From Marimicrobium sp913061115 (lineage in GTDB: Bacteria; Pseudomonadota; Gammaproteobacteria; Pseudomonadales; Halieaceae): DNA of 64,000 bases. The position numbers and the translations under genes are program-made. This document shows, piece by piece, positions 23,503 through 32,981 of this stretch (position 1 is its first letter; every line of letters starts with the position of its first letter). The DNA is taken from NCBI RefSeq assembly GCF_047729875.1, contig NZ_CP159826.1:3100001-3164000 (forward strand). Reading direction: 5' to 3'. A model generated the notes under the pieces. That model was not told where the DNA came from, did not search any database, and saw nothing but the letters and a program-made list of their open reading frames with translations.

Positions 23503-25716
23503 GTGAAGACACGTATTCAAGCCTGGTCAATCCGCCTCGGCGCTGCAATGTCGCTGACACTCCTCATTAACACCTCAGCATCCGCTATTATCGATGTCGA
23601 TGACCGTAATCAACCGGCCGTTCAGCCTCAGAACTCTGAGATCGCACCGAGGATTATCGTCAAGTTCCGCAACGTCAATGCCAATGACAGCCAGTCCAGC
23701 CGCGGCCAACGCGCACGTCCGGTGCTCGAGCGACTGGAGTCGAGAGACGCTGTGCGCCTGCAGCGACAGCGGAGTATCGCCACCGGTGCGGAAATTCTGC
23801 TCATGGAGCCGTCCGATCGTGGTCGCCTACAGCAGGTCATTACAGCCCTGCGTGCGGATCCTGAAGTGGAGTACGTAGAGGAAGATATACTGATGCAGCC
23901 GCTGTTCACGCCGAACGACAGCCTCTACCCCGACCAGTGGCAGTACTTCGAGAGTGTCGGCGGTCTGCGCATGACCAGCGCGTGGGACAGCGCCACTGGG
24001 AGCAATGTCGTGGTCGCGGTTATCGACACGGGTTACCTCGCGCATTCCGACCTCATCGCTAACATATTGCCTGGCTACGACTTCATCGACGACCCATTCA
24101 TATCGCAAGACGGTGACGGTCGTGACAGCGATGCCTTGGATCCGGGCGACTGGGAGACCGCCGATCAGTGCTACACCGGATCACCAGCCTCCAACTCGTC
24201 GTGGCACGGCACCCATGTGGCGGGCTCCATCGCAGCCAAGACGGACAACGGAACCGGCGTTGCAGGTGTCGCATTTGATGCCCGTATACTGCCGGTGAGG
24301 GTTCTGGGTCGCTGTGGCGGCTACATGTCGGACATTGCCGATGGGATGATCTGGGCCGCGGGCGGCACTGTCAACGGCGTGCCCACGAATGGTAACCCAG
24401 CTCAGGTCCTCAACCTGTCCCTCGGCGGTGGCGGGAGTTGTTCCTCCACCACTCAGGCAGCTATTAACAGTGCCCGCGCTCTCGGCTCAACAGTGGTCGT
24501 TGCGGCCGGCAATGAGAATACCAATGCGTCCAACTCTACTCCGGCTAACTGCACCGGTGTCATCACGGTGGCAGCCACCAATCGTGCCGGTGCCCGAGCC
24601 TACTATTCGAACTATGGTGCTGTGGTGGACGTGGCAGCACCGGGTGGAGGCAGCGGCGGAGGGATTCTGTCGACCTTGAACATCGGCATTACCAGTCCCA
24701 GCAGCGACAGCTATGAATTCTACCAGGGCACCTCGATGGCCGCCCCGCATGTCGCAGGCGTCGCCGCACTGATATACGCCATAGATCCCACGATTACGCC
24801 TGACGGTGTCGAGACCATTCTCACGACTACCACTCGAACCTTTGTGGGTAGCTGCAGCCAATGTGGCAGCGGCATGGTTGATGCGGCGGCAGCCGTCGCG
24901 GCTGCAGCTGGCGGCAATAGCGGCGCTGGCGTATTGGACAATGGAACGCCGGTGAGCGGCCTTGCTGCTGCGGATACCGACTCACCGCTTTACTACACCA
25001 TGGAGGTAACCGGCGGCGCAACCGAGCTACTATTTGCGATGTCCGGGGGCAGTGGCGACGCTGACCTCTACGTCAGATTTGGTACGGTGCCGACCACCTC
25101 TAGCTACGACTGCCGGCCCTACCTGACCGGCAATAACGAGACCTGTAGCATCAGCAATGTGCAGATCGGCACCTACTATGTGATGGTGCGGGCCTACTCA
25201 ACGTTTTCAGGTGTCTCACTAGTCGGCAGTTACACTGAGTTCATCGATTTAGATGGTGATGGCTTTACTGATATTACTGATAATTGCCCGCTAATACCCA
25301 ACCCTGACCAGTTAGACGCTGATGGAGATGGCAGTGGAGATGCGTGTGATAATTGCCTGCTAATAGCCAACCCTGACCAGTTAGACACCGATGAAGATGG
25401 CAGTGGGGATACCTGTGATAACTGCTTGCTAATAGCCAACCCTGATCAGTTAGACGCTGATGGAGATGGCAGTGGAGATGCGTGTGATAATTGCCTGCTA
25501 ATAGCCAACCCTGACCAGGTAGACACCGATGAAGATGGCACTGGGGATAGCTGTGATAATTGCATAATAATAGCCAATCCTGACCAGTTAGACACCGATG
25601 AAGATGGCACTGGGGATAGCTGTGATAATTGCATAGTAATAGCCAATCCTGACCAGTTAGACACTAATGGGGATGGCAGCGGCGACGCATGTGTCGGGCT
25701 TCCTTCAGGCTGTTAG
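23503..25716 (+). CDS. Secreted subtilisin-like serine protease with PPC domain and calcium-binding TSP3 repeats
   Basis: The GTG at 23503 is chosen because it follows AGGGA at a good distance and opens a signal peptide (VKTRIQAWSIRLGAAM... ending NTSASA). The 737-residue precursor has an I9-type propeptide (about 45-130, ending DPEVEYVEED) and an S8 catalytic domain with Asp175 (VIDTGY), His235 (HGTHVAG), Asn337 (AAGNE) and Ser411 (GTSMAAPHVAG). A pre-peptidase C-terminal domain (about 480-570) follows, then six 23-residue thrombospondin type 3 units rich in D-x-D-x-D-G-x-G-D and cysteines. It ends GLPSGC without a membrane tail. It probably degrades extracellular protein, with calcium stabilising the stalk. 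Confidence 0.95.
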   Translation: MKTRIQAWSIRLGAAMSLTLLINTSASAIIDVDDRNQPAVQPQNSEIAPRIIVKFRNVNANDSQSSRGQRARPVLERLESRDAVRLQRQRSIATGAEILLMEPSDRGRLQQVITALRADPEVEYVEEDILMQPLFTPNDSLYPDQWQYFESVGGLRMTSAWDSATGSNVVVAVIDTGYLAHSDLIANILPGYDFIDDPFISQDGDGRDSDALDPGDWETADQCYTGSPASNSSWHGTHVAGSIAAKTDNGTGVAGVAFDARILPVRVLGRCGGYMSDIADGMIWAAGGTVNGVPTNGNPAQVLNLSLGGGGSCSSTTQAAINSARALGSTVVVAAGNENTNASNSTPANCTGVITVAATNRAGARAYYSNYGAVVDVAAPGGGSGGGILSTLNIGITSPSSDSYEFYQGTSMAAPHVAGVAALIYAIDPTITPDGVETILTTTTRTFVGSCSQCGSGMVDAAAAVAAAAGGNSGAGVLDNGTPVSGLAAADTDSPLYYTMEVTGGATELLFAMSGGSGDADLYVRFGTVPTTSSYDCRPYLTGNNETCSISNVQIGTYYVMVRAYSTFSGVSLVGSYTEFIDLDGDGFTDITDNCPLIPNPDQLDADGDGSGDACDNCLLIANPDQLDTDEDGSGDTCDNCLLIANPDQLDADGDGSGDACDNCLLIANPDQVDTDEDGTGDSCDNCIIIANPDQLDTDEDGTGDSCDNCIVIANPDQLDTNGDGSGDACVGLPSGC
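25285..25695 (+). repeat. 69-bp repeats encoding TSP3 calcium-binding units
   Basis: About six units of 69 bp, each giving CDNC-(L/I)-IANPDQ-DTDEDG-GD. Neighbouring units are nearly identical in DNA, which indicates recent expansion. Confidence 0.9.
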
Positions 25717-25958
25717 ACAACGGTGATGCCGCGGGTCGTTCTTGCTCGCAAGTGGCGTCCAGCATGTCGTTACACGCATACCGTTTCTGACTAGTTAACG
25801 TTGCCACCTACTCATCGATGATGCTTGCCTTAGGGCCACCTGCGCAACGATCCTATCTGGGAAATATGCAGAGCTTGCGTTCTGTTGTCGGTTACCGTCA
25901 ACATAGAGCCATCAATTCCTCTCTATACTAAAAAATTTTTGATAATCAGGACAACAGT

Positions 25959-27017
25959 ATGATCAAAGCCTCTGCCCAAATGCGAGCATGGCGATTACAT
26001 GCATACGGTCAGCCAGTCGATGTGCTAAAACTGGAACACATTGACATTCCGGAGCCCGGTGATGGCGAGTTACAAGTCAAGGTACTTGGCATACCGTTCA
26101 ACCTAAATGATCTGGAACGCGTCACCGGCGGCAACATGATGGTACGACCCGAATTCCCCTACAGCCCGGGCATGGAAGTCATGGGGCTGGTTGAAAAATG
26201 TGGCAAGGGATGTGAATCATGGCAAGGGAAGCACGTGGTTGCCATGCCTGCCGGTGCACACGGCGGCTATGCAGAATATGCAATTTGCCCACCGGTATCA
26301 GCCTTCGAAGTGCCCAAAGAAATACCTCTGCCAGATGCAGCAGCACTTTATTTCCCTTATCATTTGGCGTGGTTAGGTTTAATTGAGCGCGCTAAAGTGC
26401 AAGCGGGAGAAACCGTATTAATCCATGCTGCCGCTGGCAGTGTCGGTTCGGCCGCTATACAGCTCGCAGTGAATGCCGGTGCACGTGTTATTGCGACAGC
26501 CGGGGCAGATGAAAAGTTGGACTGGTGCCGCAAACTCGGTGCAGACATTGCCGTTAACTATCATAGCGACGACTTTGTGGCTGTTGTTAAAGAAGCGACC
26601 GGCAAAAAAGGTGTTGATATCGTATTCGATACAGTCGGCGAAGCGGTCATGGAACAGTCACTTGGCGCCATTGCGTACAACGGTCGCTATATCATGATGG
26701 GATTTTCGTCTGACAAAACCGTGGCGGATGAAAAGTTTTTAGTGCCGCGCAGGCTTGCACTAAGTAACATCAGTCTATGCACAGTGATGCTTGCCTATGC
26801 CGATGAGGCTATGTCTGATTTCCTGAAGGATGCCATGGGCTGGAACTTTGTACCGGCAGCACTGGGCGAAAAAATTAATAGCATCATTGTTTCGCTAGTA
26901 CAAAACGGAGAAATAAAACCTGCCATTGGTCGGGTCGTTGGTTTTGAAGATATCCCGCGAACACTGCAGGACTTGGCTGACAGGAAGACGGTCGGCAAAG
27001 TTATCGCCATACCTTAG
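25959..27017 (+). CDS. Zinc-independent medium-chain oxidoreductase, quinone-oxidoreductase-like
   Basis: The 352-residue protein has a GroES-like N-terminal domain (PYSPGMEVMGLVE, MPAGAHGGYAEYA) and a Rossmann domain with the NADPH-binding segment HAAAGSVGSAAIQLA (about residues 151-165), then GADIAVNY and the C-terminal motif GKVIAIP. The catalytic-zinc cysteine and histidine ligands of alcohol dehydrogenases are absent, as in NADPH:quinone reductases (QOR) and related MDR enzymes. The usual length is 325-350. The substrate is unknown. It is transcribed alone; the ATG at 25959 follows CAGGACAACAGT. Confidence 0.9.
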   Translation: MIKASAQMRAWRLHAYGQPVDVLKLEHIDIPEPGDGELQVKVLGIPFNLNDLERVTGGNMMVRPEFPYSPGMEVMGLVEKCGKGCESWQGKHVVAMPAGAHGGYAEYAICPPVSAFEVPKEIPLPDAAALYFPYHLAWLGLIERAKVQAGETVLIHAAAGSVGSAAIQLAVNAGARVIATAGADEKLDWCRKLGADIAVNYHSDDFVAVVKEATGKKGVDIVFDTVGEAVMEQSLGAIAYNGRYIMMGFSSDKTVADEKFLVPRRLALSNISLCTVMLAYADEAMSDFLKDAMGWNFVPAALGEKINSIIVSLVQNGEIKPAIGRVVGFEDIPRTLQDLADRKTVGKVIAIP

Positions 27018-27183
27018 CGCGACAATCTTCTGCAATTATTTCCTGAATCGCTGAGTTGGACGCAAGACCAATGCATCACATGACATCATGTTCGATATTC
27101 TGTGTGAGCACACTCACGCAGTTAGCCAGACAGTGGTCCATACCTTATCATCGAGCCTTGATGCTCATGCTGGAGGGATGATG

Positions 27184-28209
27184 ATGATAAGATTACTGTT
27201 AGCCGCACTGCTAGCATCCTCTGCCAGCTTGGTCTCCGCCTTTGTTGAAGAGCACCGTCATAGTGGAATATGTGATGCTTCCGGTGTTGTTGCAATAAGT
27301 AATGATGCGTTTGCTGTTGCCGACGATGAACTCAACAGACTGCTCATCTACAACCTGCATACATCGGGCCCCGAAGAGTCTTCTCTCGAGCTTAGTGACT
27401 TCCTAGGGCTGCATCAACAAACCGATAATACCAAAAATAAGCCTCGTAAAATGACCAAAGAAGCTGATTTAGAGGGCGCAGCTCGTGTTGGTGATGTCAT
27501 TTATTGGATCTCCTCACATGGGCGTAATCGCAAGGGGAAGAGAGTGGAAGCTCGAATGCAGTTTTTCGCAACCAAAATTTATAGTGATGGCCTTAAGTCT
27601 GTTTTACGACCTTTTGGTTCACCCTACATCCGTTTGCTGCAAGACATCATTGCTGCGCCTCAACACCAGAGCTTCGAGCTCGAGGCTGCAGCCACCTTAC
27701 CTCCCAAGGCGCCGGGGGGCCTGAACATAGAAGCTATCGCCGATATGCCCAACGGACATCTGCTTATAGGTTTTCGCAGCCCCACTATTTCTGATAAGTC
27801 ATTGATCATTGAATTAGAAAACCCGGGCGGCATCATCGAGGGAGAGGTGGCTTCTTTCGGCCGCCCTAGGTTGATTGAATTGGATGGCGGTATCCGCGCT
27901 ATGGCGTCAGAGAACGGACGATACATGATCATAGGCAACGAGCAAGAGGCCGAGGCTGGTCAGTCCTCATTGTTCCTCTGGGATGGGGAAAGTAGTACCG
28001 TTGACAAAGTCGAAAGTCTGACCTTTGCAAACTTCAATCCGGAGGCCATTGCTGCTTTCCCTGACGAAAAAGGTGGCCAAGTTCTGCTGCTATCAGACGA
28101 TGGCATGAAAAACGTCGATGGATCACCGTGCAAAAAAATCAGTGACCCCAGGCAGCGCCACTTCAGAAGCTTTTTATACAGAGACCCCGAACTTCTATTT
28201 TTTGACTGA
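27184..28209 (+). CDS. Secreted DUF3616 protein
   Basis: Three ATG codons occur in a row (27178, 27181, 27184). The third is preferred because GGAGGG ends six bases before it and it opens a clean signal peptide (MIRLLLAALLASSASLVSA). The mature protein of about 320 residues has the hallmarks of DUF3616: SGICDASGVVAI, FAVADDELNRL, EADLEGAARVGD, YWISSHGRN and GLNIEAIA. The family is predicted to fold as a beta-propeller and has no established function. It is probably periplasmic or extracellular, and is monocistronic between the oxidoreductase and the CotH operon. Confidence 0.85.
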   Translation: MIRLLLAALLASSASLVSAFVEEHRHSGICDASGVVAISNDAFAVADDELNRLLIYNLHTSGPEESSLELSDFLGLHQQTDNTKNKPRKMTKEADLEGAARVGDVIYWISSHGRNRKGKRVEARMQFFATKIYSDGLKSVLRPFGSPYIRLLQDIIAAPQHQSFELEAAATLPPKAPGGLNIEAIADMPNGHLLIGFRSPTISDKSLIIELENPGGIIEGEVASFGRPRLIELDGGIRAMASENGRYMIIGNEQEAEAGQSSLFLWDGESSTVDKVESLTFANFNPEAIAAFPDEKGGQVLLLSDDGMKNVDGSPCKKISDPRQRHFRSFLYRDPELLFFD

Positions 28210-28657
28210 GGTATCTGTGCCCTTAGTCCGCGGGCCAAAAAATTATATAATATTATCAATGGGTTGCGCGACCAAAGGCGGCCTTTGTCTTGATAGGTAC
28301 TGATCGATTTTTCGTCCTGACCCGCCAGAATAAATCGCATTAAGCTGAATGGCCGACAACCATTGAAAACGTATTTATCAAGGTGTTTTGCAGGGAACTT
28401 TAAATGGATGCCAGACACTAATGTAAAAGCAATAGCGTGGTTGGCGGCAATACCGCATTTTGTAGTGCGCTGACACCCGTTCGCGGCTTGTTGGGTACCA
28501 CTAAGCCAATGTTTTCCCCCGTACGTCTAGATGTAGACTATGGTGGGTCGGTTGTGACTCACGAGAGGCAGGGATGACATTGTGTCGGCCTGTCCAGCCT
28601 GATATGCTAGGGGGTGGGTTTAAAATAACATTAGCCAGATAATTACCGGTACCTGTC
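28210..28657. other. Intergenic region before the CotH operon
   Basis: It holds an AT-rich stretch (AATTATATAATATTATC near 28240) and a perfect inverted repeat (CAAAGG-CGG-CCTTTG, 28273-28287). No gene was recognised. The CotH promoter should lie in the right half, but no consensus stands out. Confidence 0.4.
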
Positions 28658-30331
28658 ATGTCCAGATATTTAAGCGTTGCAGTAGCATTGTCTCTATTAG
28701 TATTGACCGCCTGCGGCGTTGGTGGCGATACAACTGTTGTCAGTAACAATGATCTGCGCCCTGCTCAGCCCGATTTAAGCGACCAGTTGTTTCAACCAAA
28801 TAAGATTGTGCAGGTTGACATTAAGATGGACCCCGACGACTACGACATCCTGCGCAATGAGGGTCGCTATTTTGCGACTATTGCCACGGGATGTGCGAGC
28901 GAATTTGAATATAGCCGTTTTAAGGCCACCGTGTCCGTCGATGGAAAGATACTGGAGGACGTCCTAGCCCGTAAAAAAGGCTTTCTGGGCTCTCTTTCGG
29001 CAAGCCGCCCTTCCTTTAAATTAAATTTCGACGAACTGAGGCCCGGTAGACGCCACTACGGACTTGAACGCATGACACTGAATAATAACCTTCAGGATCC
29101 CAGCAACACCCACACCTGCATGGCTTATGAACTCTTCAGGGAGGCAGGCGTGGCCGCGCCCAGATGCAATTTCGCTCGCGTTAGCATCAATGGCAAGGAT
29201 TTGGGTATTTACTCGCATGTAGAGAGCATCAAAAAAGATTTTATCAAGCGTAACTTCGCCAATGACAATGGTAATTTATACGAGGCCCAGATTGCGGATT
29301 TCGGCGAAAATCTAAAAGAGAACTTTCAACTTAAAACGAATAGAGAGATAAACGACCGATCAGACCTGAGTGCAGTCGTTTCAGCGCTGACTGCCACAGA
29401 CGAGAATCTGCCTAGACTCCTGTCTCAAGTGGTTGACCTCGATGCCTTCATAACGTTTTGGGCTGCGGAGGCAGTGACCGGCCACTGGGATGGCTCCGTG
29501 TCGAATGCAAACAACTATTTTGTTTACAACAACCCTGACAATGGTCTTTTTTATTACATCCCATGGGGCACCGACGCCGCTTTAGAGCAGGATAGCCTTT
29601 TAAGCCCAGGCACGGGCCCATTATATCGTGCGACGAATATTCCATCGCGCCTGTACAAAATCCCAGAGTTTAAACAAAAATATGATGCGCGAGTGCTGGA
29701 GTTGCTGGAACAACTCTGGAATGCAGAGTCGCTCAATGCAGAAGTTGATCGCATCAGGGATCTGACTGATACACCCGAAGTCAATATGACGCAAGTCCGC
29801 AGATTTATTCGCGAATATGATGGCAAAGTGAGGGCGGCTGTCGCCGGAGAGACGCAGCAAACAGAACGTACTATTCCTGATTTTGCTCGGGTGTGCGATA
29901 AGAGTGGTTATATGACGCTCACTGGCAATATTGTTGACGGGCGTGGCACCGTTGAATGGGTCGATCTGAACGGCGGTTTAATCACCGTGCCGGTTAGCGC
30001 TTCTCCTGCTTCGGCGAGCCTTGGAGGCGGCCTCCCCTCGGACAGTGTCTCCATCATCCTCACAGGCTTCGTAGACGGGTCGCTGGTTGTTTTCCCAGTG
30101 CTGATAGAGAAAGATGAGTTTGGCCAGCTGGAGGTCGCTCTTCAGGGCACGACGACGATGATTCTTCGCGGTGACCTTAGCGGCTCAGGCAGCACTGGCT
30201 TCCGAATTAGCGGGGTAACGGGCGCAGGTTTAATTTCCTTTGACGAGGCGCCTACACTTGGCGGCGTAGTGAATATGCGTTTCACCGCTGAGTTTGTAAA
30301 CAGCAGCGGTATTTTTGGTGGTAACCTGTGA
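28658..30331 (+). CDS. CotH-kinase-family lipoprotein
   Basis: The 557-residue product has a lipoprotein signal (LTAC, Cys19) and a CotH protein-kinase-like domain (about residues 45-375). Family marks include ARKKGF in the glycine/lysine region, VESIKKDFIKRNF, GNLYEA, the catalytic-loop segment HWDGSVSNANNYF (Asp278, Asn in NN) and IPWGTD (Asp306, metal-binding). A beta-rich C-terminal domain of about 150 residues follows. CotH of Bacillus phosphorylates spore-coat proteins; here the enzyme would face the periplasm or cell surface. It is the first gene of a tight unit with VTC, DUF4956 and porin genes (gaps of 3 and 13 bases, then an overlap). Its substrate is unknown. Confidence 0.9.
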   Translation: MSRYLSVAVALSLLVLTACGVGGDTTVVSNNDLRPAQPDLSDQLFQPNKIVQVDIKMDPDDYDILRNEGRYFATIATGCASEFEYSRFKATVSVDGKILEDVLARKKGFLGSLSASRPSFKLNFDELRPGRRHYGLERMTLNNNLQDPSNTHTCMAYELFREAGVAAPRCNFARVSINGKDLGIYSHVESIKKDFIKRNFANDNGNLYEAQIADFGENLKENFQLKTNREINDRSDLSAVVSALTATDENLPRLLSQVVDLDAFITFWAAEAVTGHWDGSVSNANNYFVYNNPDNGLFYYIPWGTDAALEQDSLLSPGTGPLYRATNIPSRLYKIPEFKQKYDARVLELLEQLWNAESLNAEVDRIRDLTDTPEVNMTQVRRFIREYDGKVRAAVAGETQQTERTIPDFARVCDKSGYMTLTGNIVDGRGTVEWVDLNGGLITVPVSASPASASLGGGLPSDSVSIILTGFVDGSLVVFPVLIEKDEFGQLEVALQGTTTMILRGDLSGSGSTGFRISGVTGAGLISFDEAPTLGGVVNMRFTAEFVNSSGIFGGNL

Positions 30332-30334
30332 CCC

Positions 30335-31135
30335 ATGGAGCTTAGACTCGAGCAAGCGCGATATCGCAGTGATCACGGTGAGCTGAGAGGCCAGAGCCAC
30401 GATATAGAAAAGTCGTGTGCCACTATGGTCGCGAAATTTTCAGTACACAACCTCAAAGAGCAATCAGCAATCACCTTGGCCGATCGCACCGATTCCAAGT
30501 TTCTATTGCCCGTGCGAGTGCTGCCTCGCTTTCTGGGCGCCTTGAATACGGACTACACCATCCTCGAAGAATCAGGCCATCGTGTCTTTACTTACGAAAA
30601 CACCTATTTTGATACGCCCGCTTGGGACCTATACTTGCAGCACCAAAATGGCAAAATGAACCGACACAAGTTTCGCTTGCGACGCTACCATGAGACCGAT
30701 ATTTCCTATTTTGAAAAAAAGTTTAAGACTAATAAGAATCGCACGGTAAAAGAGCGTATCAGCTGTGCAGAAGACCGATCCAGCGATATACGTGTTGAAG
30801 AAGATAGCGTCAAACCTAGCCTCTACGTAAATTATCGACGCCTTACGCTTTGGAATCACGCAGCCAACGAACGGCTGACACTAGACTATGACCTTTGCTA
30901 TCGGCGTCCAGAAAAGACCAAAGTGGCAAGACTAGACGGCCTGTTAATTGCCGAGCTAAAAAGACACGGAAAGGCTAACGGCTCGCCTTTCGTTAAGACA
31001 GCAAAAGACTTTGGTTTTTCACCCCAGACATTCAGTAAATATTGTACCGGTGTCTGCCTAACGGATAATGGCTCACTGAAGAACAATCGTTTTAAATCAA
31101 CACTGACTGAAATAAAAAAAGCCAGCGCGCTATAG
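30335..31135 (+). CDS. VTC-domain polyphosphate polymerase-like protein
   Basis: The protein (266 residues, or 236 if the ATG at 30425 is used) is a VTC-type triphosphate-tunnel enzyme. Visible elements are the first basic strand DRTDSKFLL, TYFDTPAWDLYLQHQNGKMNRHKFRLRRY, the EKKFKTNKNRTVKER strand, YVNYRRL, LTLDYDL and IAELKRHG. In yeast Vtc4 this domain polymerises ATP into polyphosphate, and bacterial relatives sit beside DUF4956 and CotH genes. It has no signal peptide or membrane helix, so it should act at the cytoplasmic face. The start is uncertain because neither ATG has a good Shine-Dalgarno; translation may depend on coupling to cotH, whose stop is 3 bases upstream. Confidence 0.88.
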   Translation: MELRLEQARYRSDHGELRGQSHDIEKSCATMVAKFSVHNLKEQSAITLADRTDSKFLLPVRVLPRFLGALNTDYTILEESGHRVFTYENTYFDTPAWDLYLQHQNGKMNRHKFRLRRYHETDISYFEKKFKTNKNRTVKERISCAEDRSSDIRVEEDSVKPSLYVNYRRLTLWNHAANERLTLDYDLCYRRPEKTKVARLDGLLIAELKRHGKANGSPFVKTAKDFGFSPQTFSKYCTGVCLTDNGSLKNNRFKSTLTEIKKASAL

Positions 31136-31148
31136 GAGCAATTACTGT

Positions 31149-31733
31149 ATGAGTTCAACCCTGGACCTTGACTTTTTAATAAGACTGCTCATTAATATGG
31201 CGGCCGTCCTGATATTGATCAGACTTGTTTATTTTCGAGCTTCAAGGCACCGAGCCTATGCCAGCTCATTTATCTTGTTCGGCATGGGTGTCTTTCTCGT
31301 CACCAGTCAGCTATCAAAGGTCGATATCTCACTTGGCTTTGCCTTTGGTTTATTTGCTATCTTTTCCATGCTGCGTTACCGCACAGAATCCATCACGATC
31401 AAAGAAATGACCTATCTATTTTTGGTGATCGCGATGTCGCTTCTGTCCGCCGTTGGAGGCATGCAGCACGCGGAGCTTGCGCTGCTGCTCGCCCTGGTCT
31501 GCGTAATGGCCTACATCACTGAAACCAGTCTGGTTCTGCCGATACTAGAGGAGCAGACAGTTCAGTATGAAAAAATAGAAAATATCCGACCCGAAAGGAG
31601 AGCTGAATTATTAGAGGACCTCCGCAGTCGTATGGGGCTAGATATCCGTAGCGTGGAGATTAACGAAATCAACTTTCTCAAAGACACAGCCCAACTGAAG
31701 GTTCAATATGTCCCTAGAGCGTCTGATGATTAA
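31149..31733 (+). CDS. DUF4956 integral membrane protein
   Basis: The 194-residue protein has four hydrophobic segments (about residues 8-28, 38-58, 60-75 and 85-120) with the family-typical cytoplasmic segment FAIFSMLRYRTESITIKEMTY, then a soluble C-terminus of about 65 residues with a ferredoxin-like pattern. DUF4956 proteins regularly accompany VTC-domain polymerases in bacteria and are suspected to be their membrane partner or a channel; this is context, not proof. It lies 13 bases behind the VTC gene, with AGGAG in the gap as ribosome-binding site, and overlaps the next gene. Confidence 0.88.
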   Translation: MSSTLDLDFLIRLLINMAAVLILIRLVYFRASRHRAYASSFILFGMGVFLVTSQLSKVDISLGFAFGLFAIFSMLRYRTESITIKEMTYLFLVIAMSLLSAVGGMQHAELALLLALVCVMAYITETSLVLPILEEQTVQYEKIENIRPERRAELLEDLRSRMGLDIRSVEINEINFLKDTAQLKVQYVPRASDD

Positions 31734-32862
31734 TTCGAGAGCTACCAGCACTTGGGCTTTAGTGGTCCTGCTTTTTAGCGCGGGAGTCCACGCCGAAAAA
31801 GAACGGCTTAATATCAGTGGCCAAGTGCTGATGGACATCGATTATTATGAATCCTTCTGGGACAAAAGCGGTGATAGCTCCAATACCAATTTAGAACTGC
31901 GTAACGGCCGCATTCAGTTCACTTATGATTTCCCCGCAGGCTGGGAGGCGAAACTGCAGGTCAATGCTGAGGCCGACTCCGATGGCAGCGATATCGACCT
32001 CGGTTCGGCCTATATTCGCTATACAAACTGGAAGATAGCGAACATCACTTTGGGCAAAATGAAGGAGCCCCTGGGCATGGAACGTAACACTCGCAGCTCC
32101 CGAGTGGTGACGATCGAAGATTCCATGATGACAACATCTTTTACCCCTCGAAAGAATTGGGGCATACGTCTAAACGATGCAACTAAGCGCAGAACCTGGT
32201 CGCTGGCGGCAACGGTAGAAGAGGACAATGACGACGACGATCAGGGCTACAAAGAGGACGAACCCATTGCCCTCACAGGTCGGTTCACGCTTGCTCCAAT
32301 CCACGGGAAAGAACAGACGCTGCAATTTGGAATCTCAGGGTCATGGCGAGACTGGAATGAAAATACTTTTCAAATCAGAAACCGAGCAGAAGTTTTTAGT
32401 GCCGACAATGTAGTCAGAAGCGCAGAGTTCGCCGCAGACAACCAGACAGTCATTGGATTGGAGGCTGCCTGGAGCCGCAATAGCCTACTCATACAGTCTG
32501 AGTACATGGCCACACGCGTTGAGGAGGTAAATGGGGCGGACTGGGACTATGACGGTTATTATTTTACAGCGAGTTACATCCTTACTGGCGAGCATCGCAA
32601 GCTTAGCAAAGGCAAGCTCGGCACGGTCAAACCGAAGGGTAGCAGCGGAGCCTGGGAAGTAGAGAGCCGCTACAGCTATATCAATTTGCAAGATAAAGGC
32701 TTGGGAGCGGAAGCTTCCATCACTACAGTAGGCCTAAACTACTACTACAGAGATGATATCAAGATAATGCTGGCCTACCTCTACCCCGACATCGCCGGCG
32801 ACGTCACCAGCGATGACAACGGTGGCCATGCAATTTCTGCACGCGTGCAAGTGCTATTTTAA
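31726..32862 (+). CDS. OprO/OprP-type phosphate-selective porin
   Basis: With the start at 31726 (ATGATTAA, overlapping the DUF4956 stop) the 378-residue precursor has a clean signal peptide ending GVHA; an ATG at 31708 is also in frame. The mature chain is an outer-membrane beta-barrel of the OprO/OprP family: RNGRIQFTYDFPAGWEAK, GSAYIRYTNWK, GKMKEPLGMERNTRSS, and a terminal aromatic strand ending VQVLF. OprP and OprO of Pseudomonas pass phosphate and pyro- or polyphosphate. The distance to those proteins cannot be judged here, and many marine members have unknown specificity. Its place in one operon with a polyphosphate polymerase makes a phosphate or polyphosphate substrate plausible. Confidence 0.85.
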   Translation: MINSRATSTWALVVLLFSAGVHAEKERLNISGQVLMDIDYYESFWDKSGDSSNTNLELRNGRIQFTYDFPAGWEAKLQVNAEADSDGSDIDLGSAYIRYTNWKIANITLGKMKEPLGMERNTRSSRVVTIEDSMMTTSFTPRKNWGIRLNDATKRRTWSLAATVEEDNDDDDQGYKEDEPIALTGRFTLAPIHGKEQTLQFGISGSWRDWNENTFQIRNRAEVFSADNVVRSAEFAADNQTVIGLEAAWSRNSLLIQSEYMATRVEEVNGADWDYDGYYFTASYILTGEHRKLSKGKLGTVKPKGSSGAWEVESRYSYINLQDKGLGAEASITTVGLNYYYRDDIKIMLAYLYPDIAGDVTSDDNGGHAISARVQVLF

Positions 32863-32890
32863 CTAAAACCAGGGAGAGCCTCTTCGCTCT

Positions 32891-32933
32891 AAAACACAGC
32901 CGGACCGGACCACACGCCCCGTGTTTTGTTTTA
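32891..32933 (+). terminator. Probable terminator of the CotH-VTC-DUF4956-porin operon
   Basis: AAAACAC and GTGTTTT form a 7-bp stem around a GC-rich loop and are followed by GTTTT, about 30 bases past the porin stop. The A/T-symmetric stem could serve both strands. Confidence 0.5.
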
Positions 32934-32981
32934 AGCTTGTCAGCCCCGAACTGCGATGGGAACTACCACGGCCCAATAGCG

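Noticed and set aside
24487..24861. 124-codon minus-strand frame inside the subtilase
   Set aside because: Antisense shadow of the catalytic domain; the subtilase frame has all catalytic motifs.
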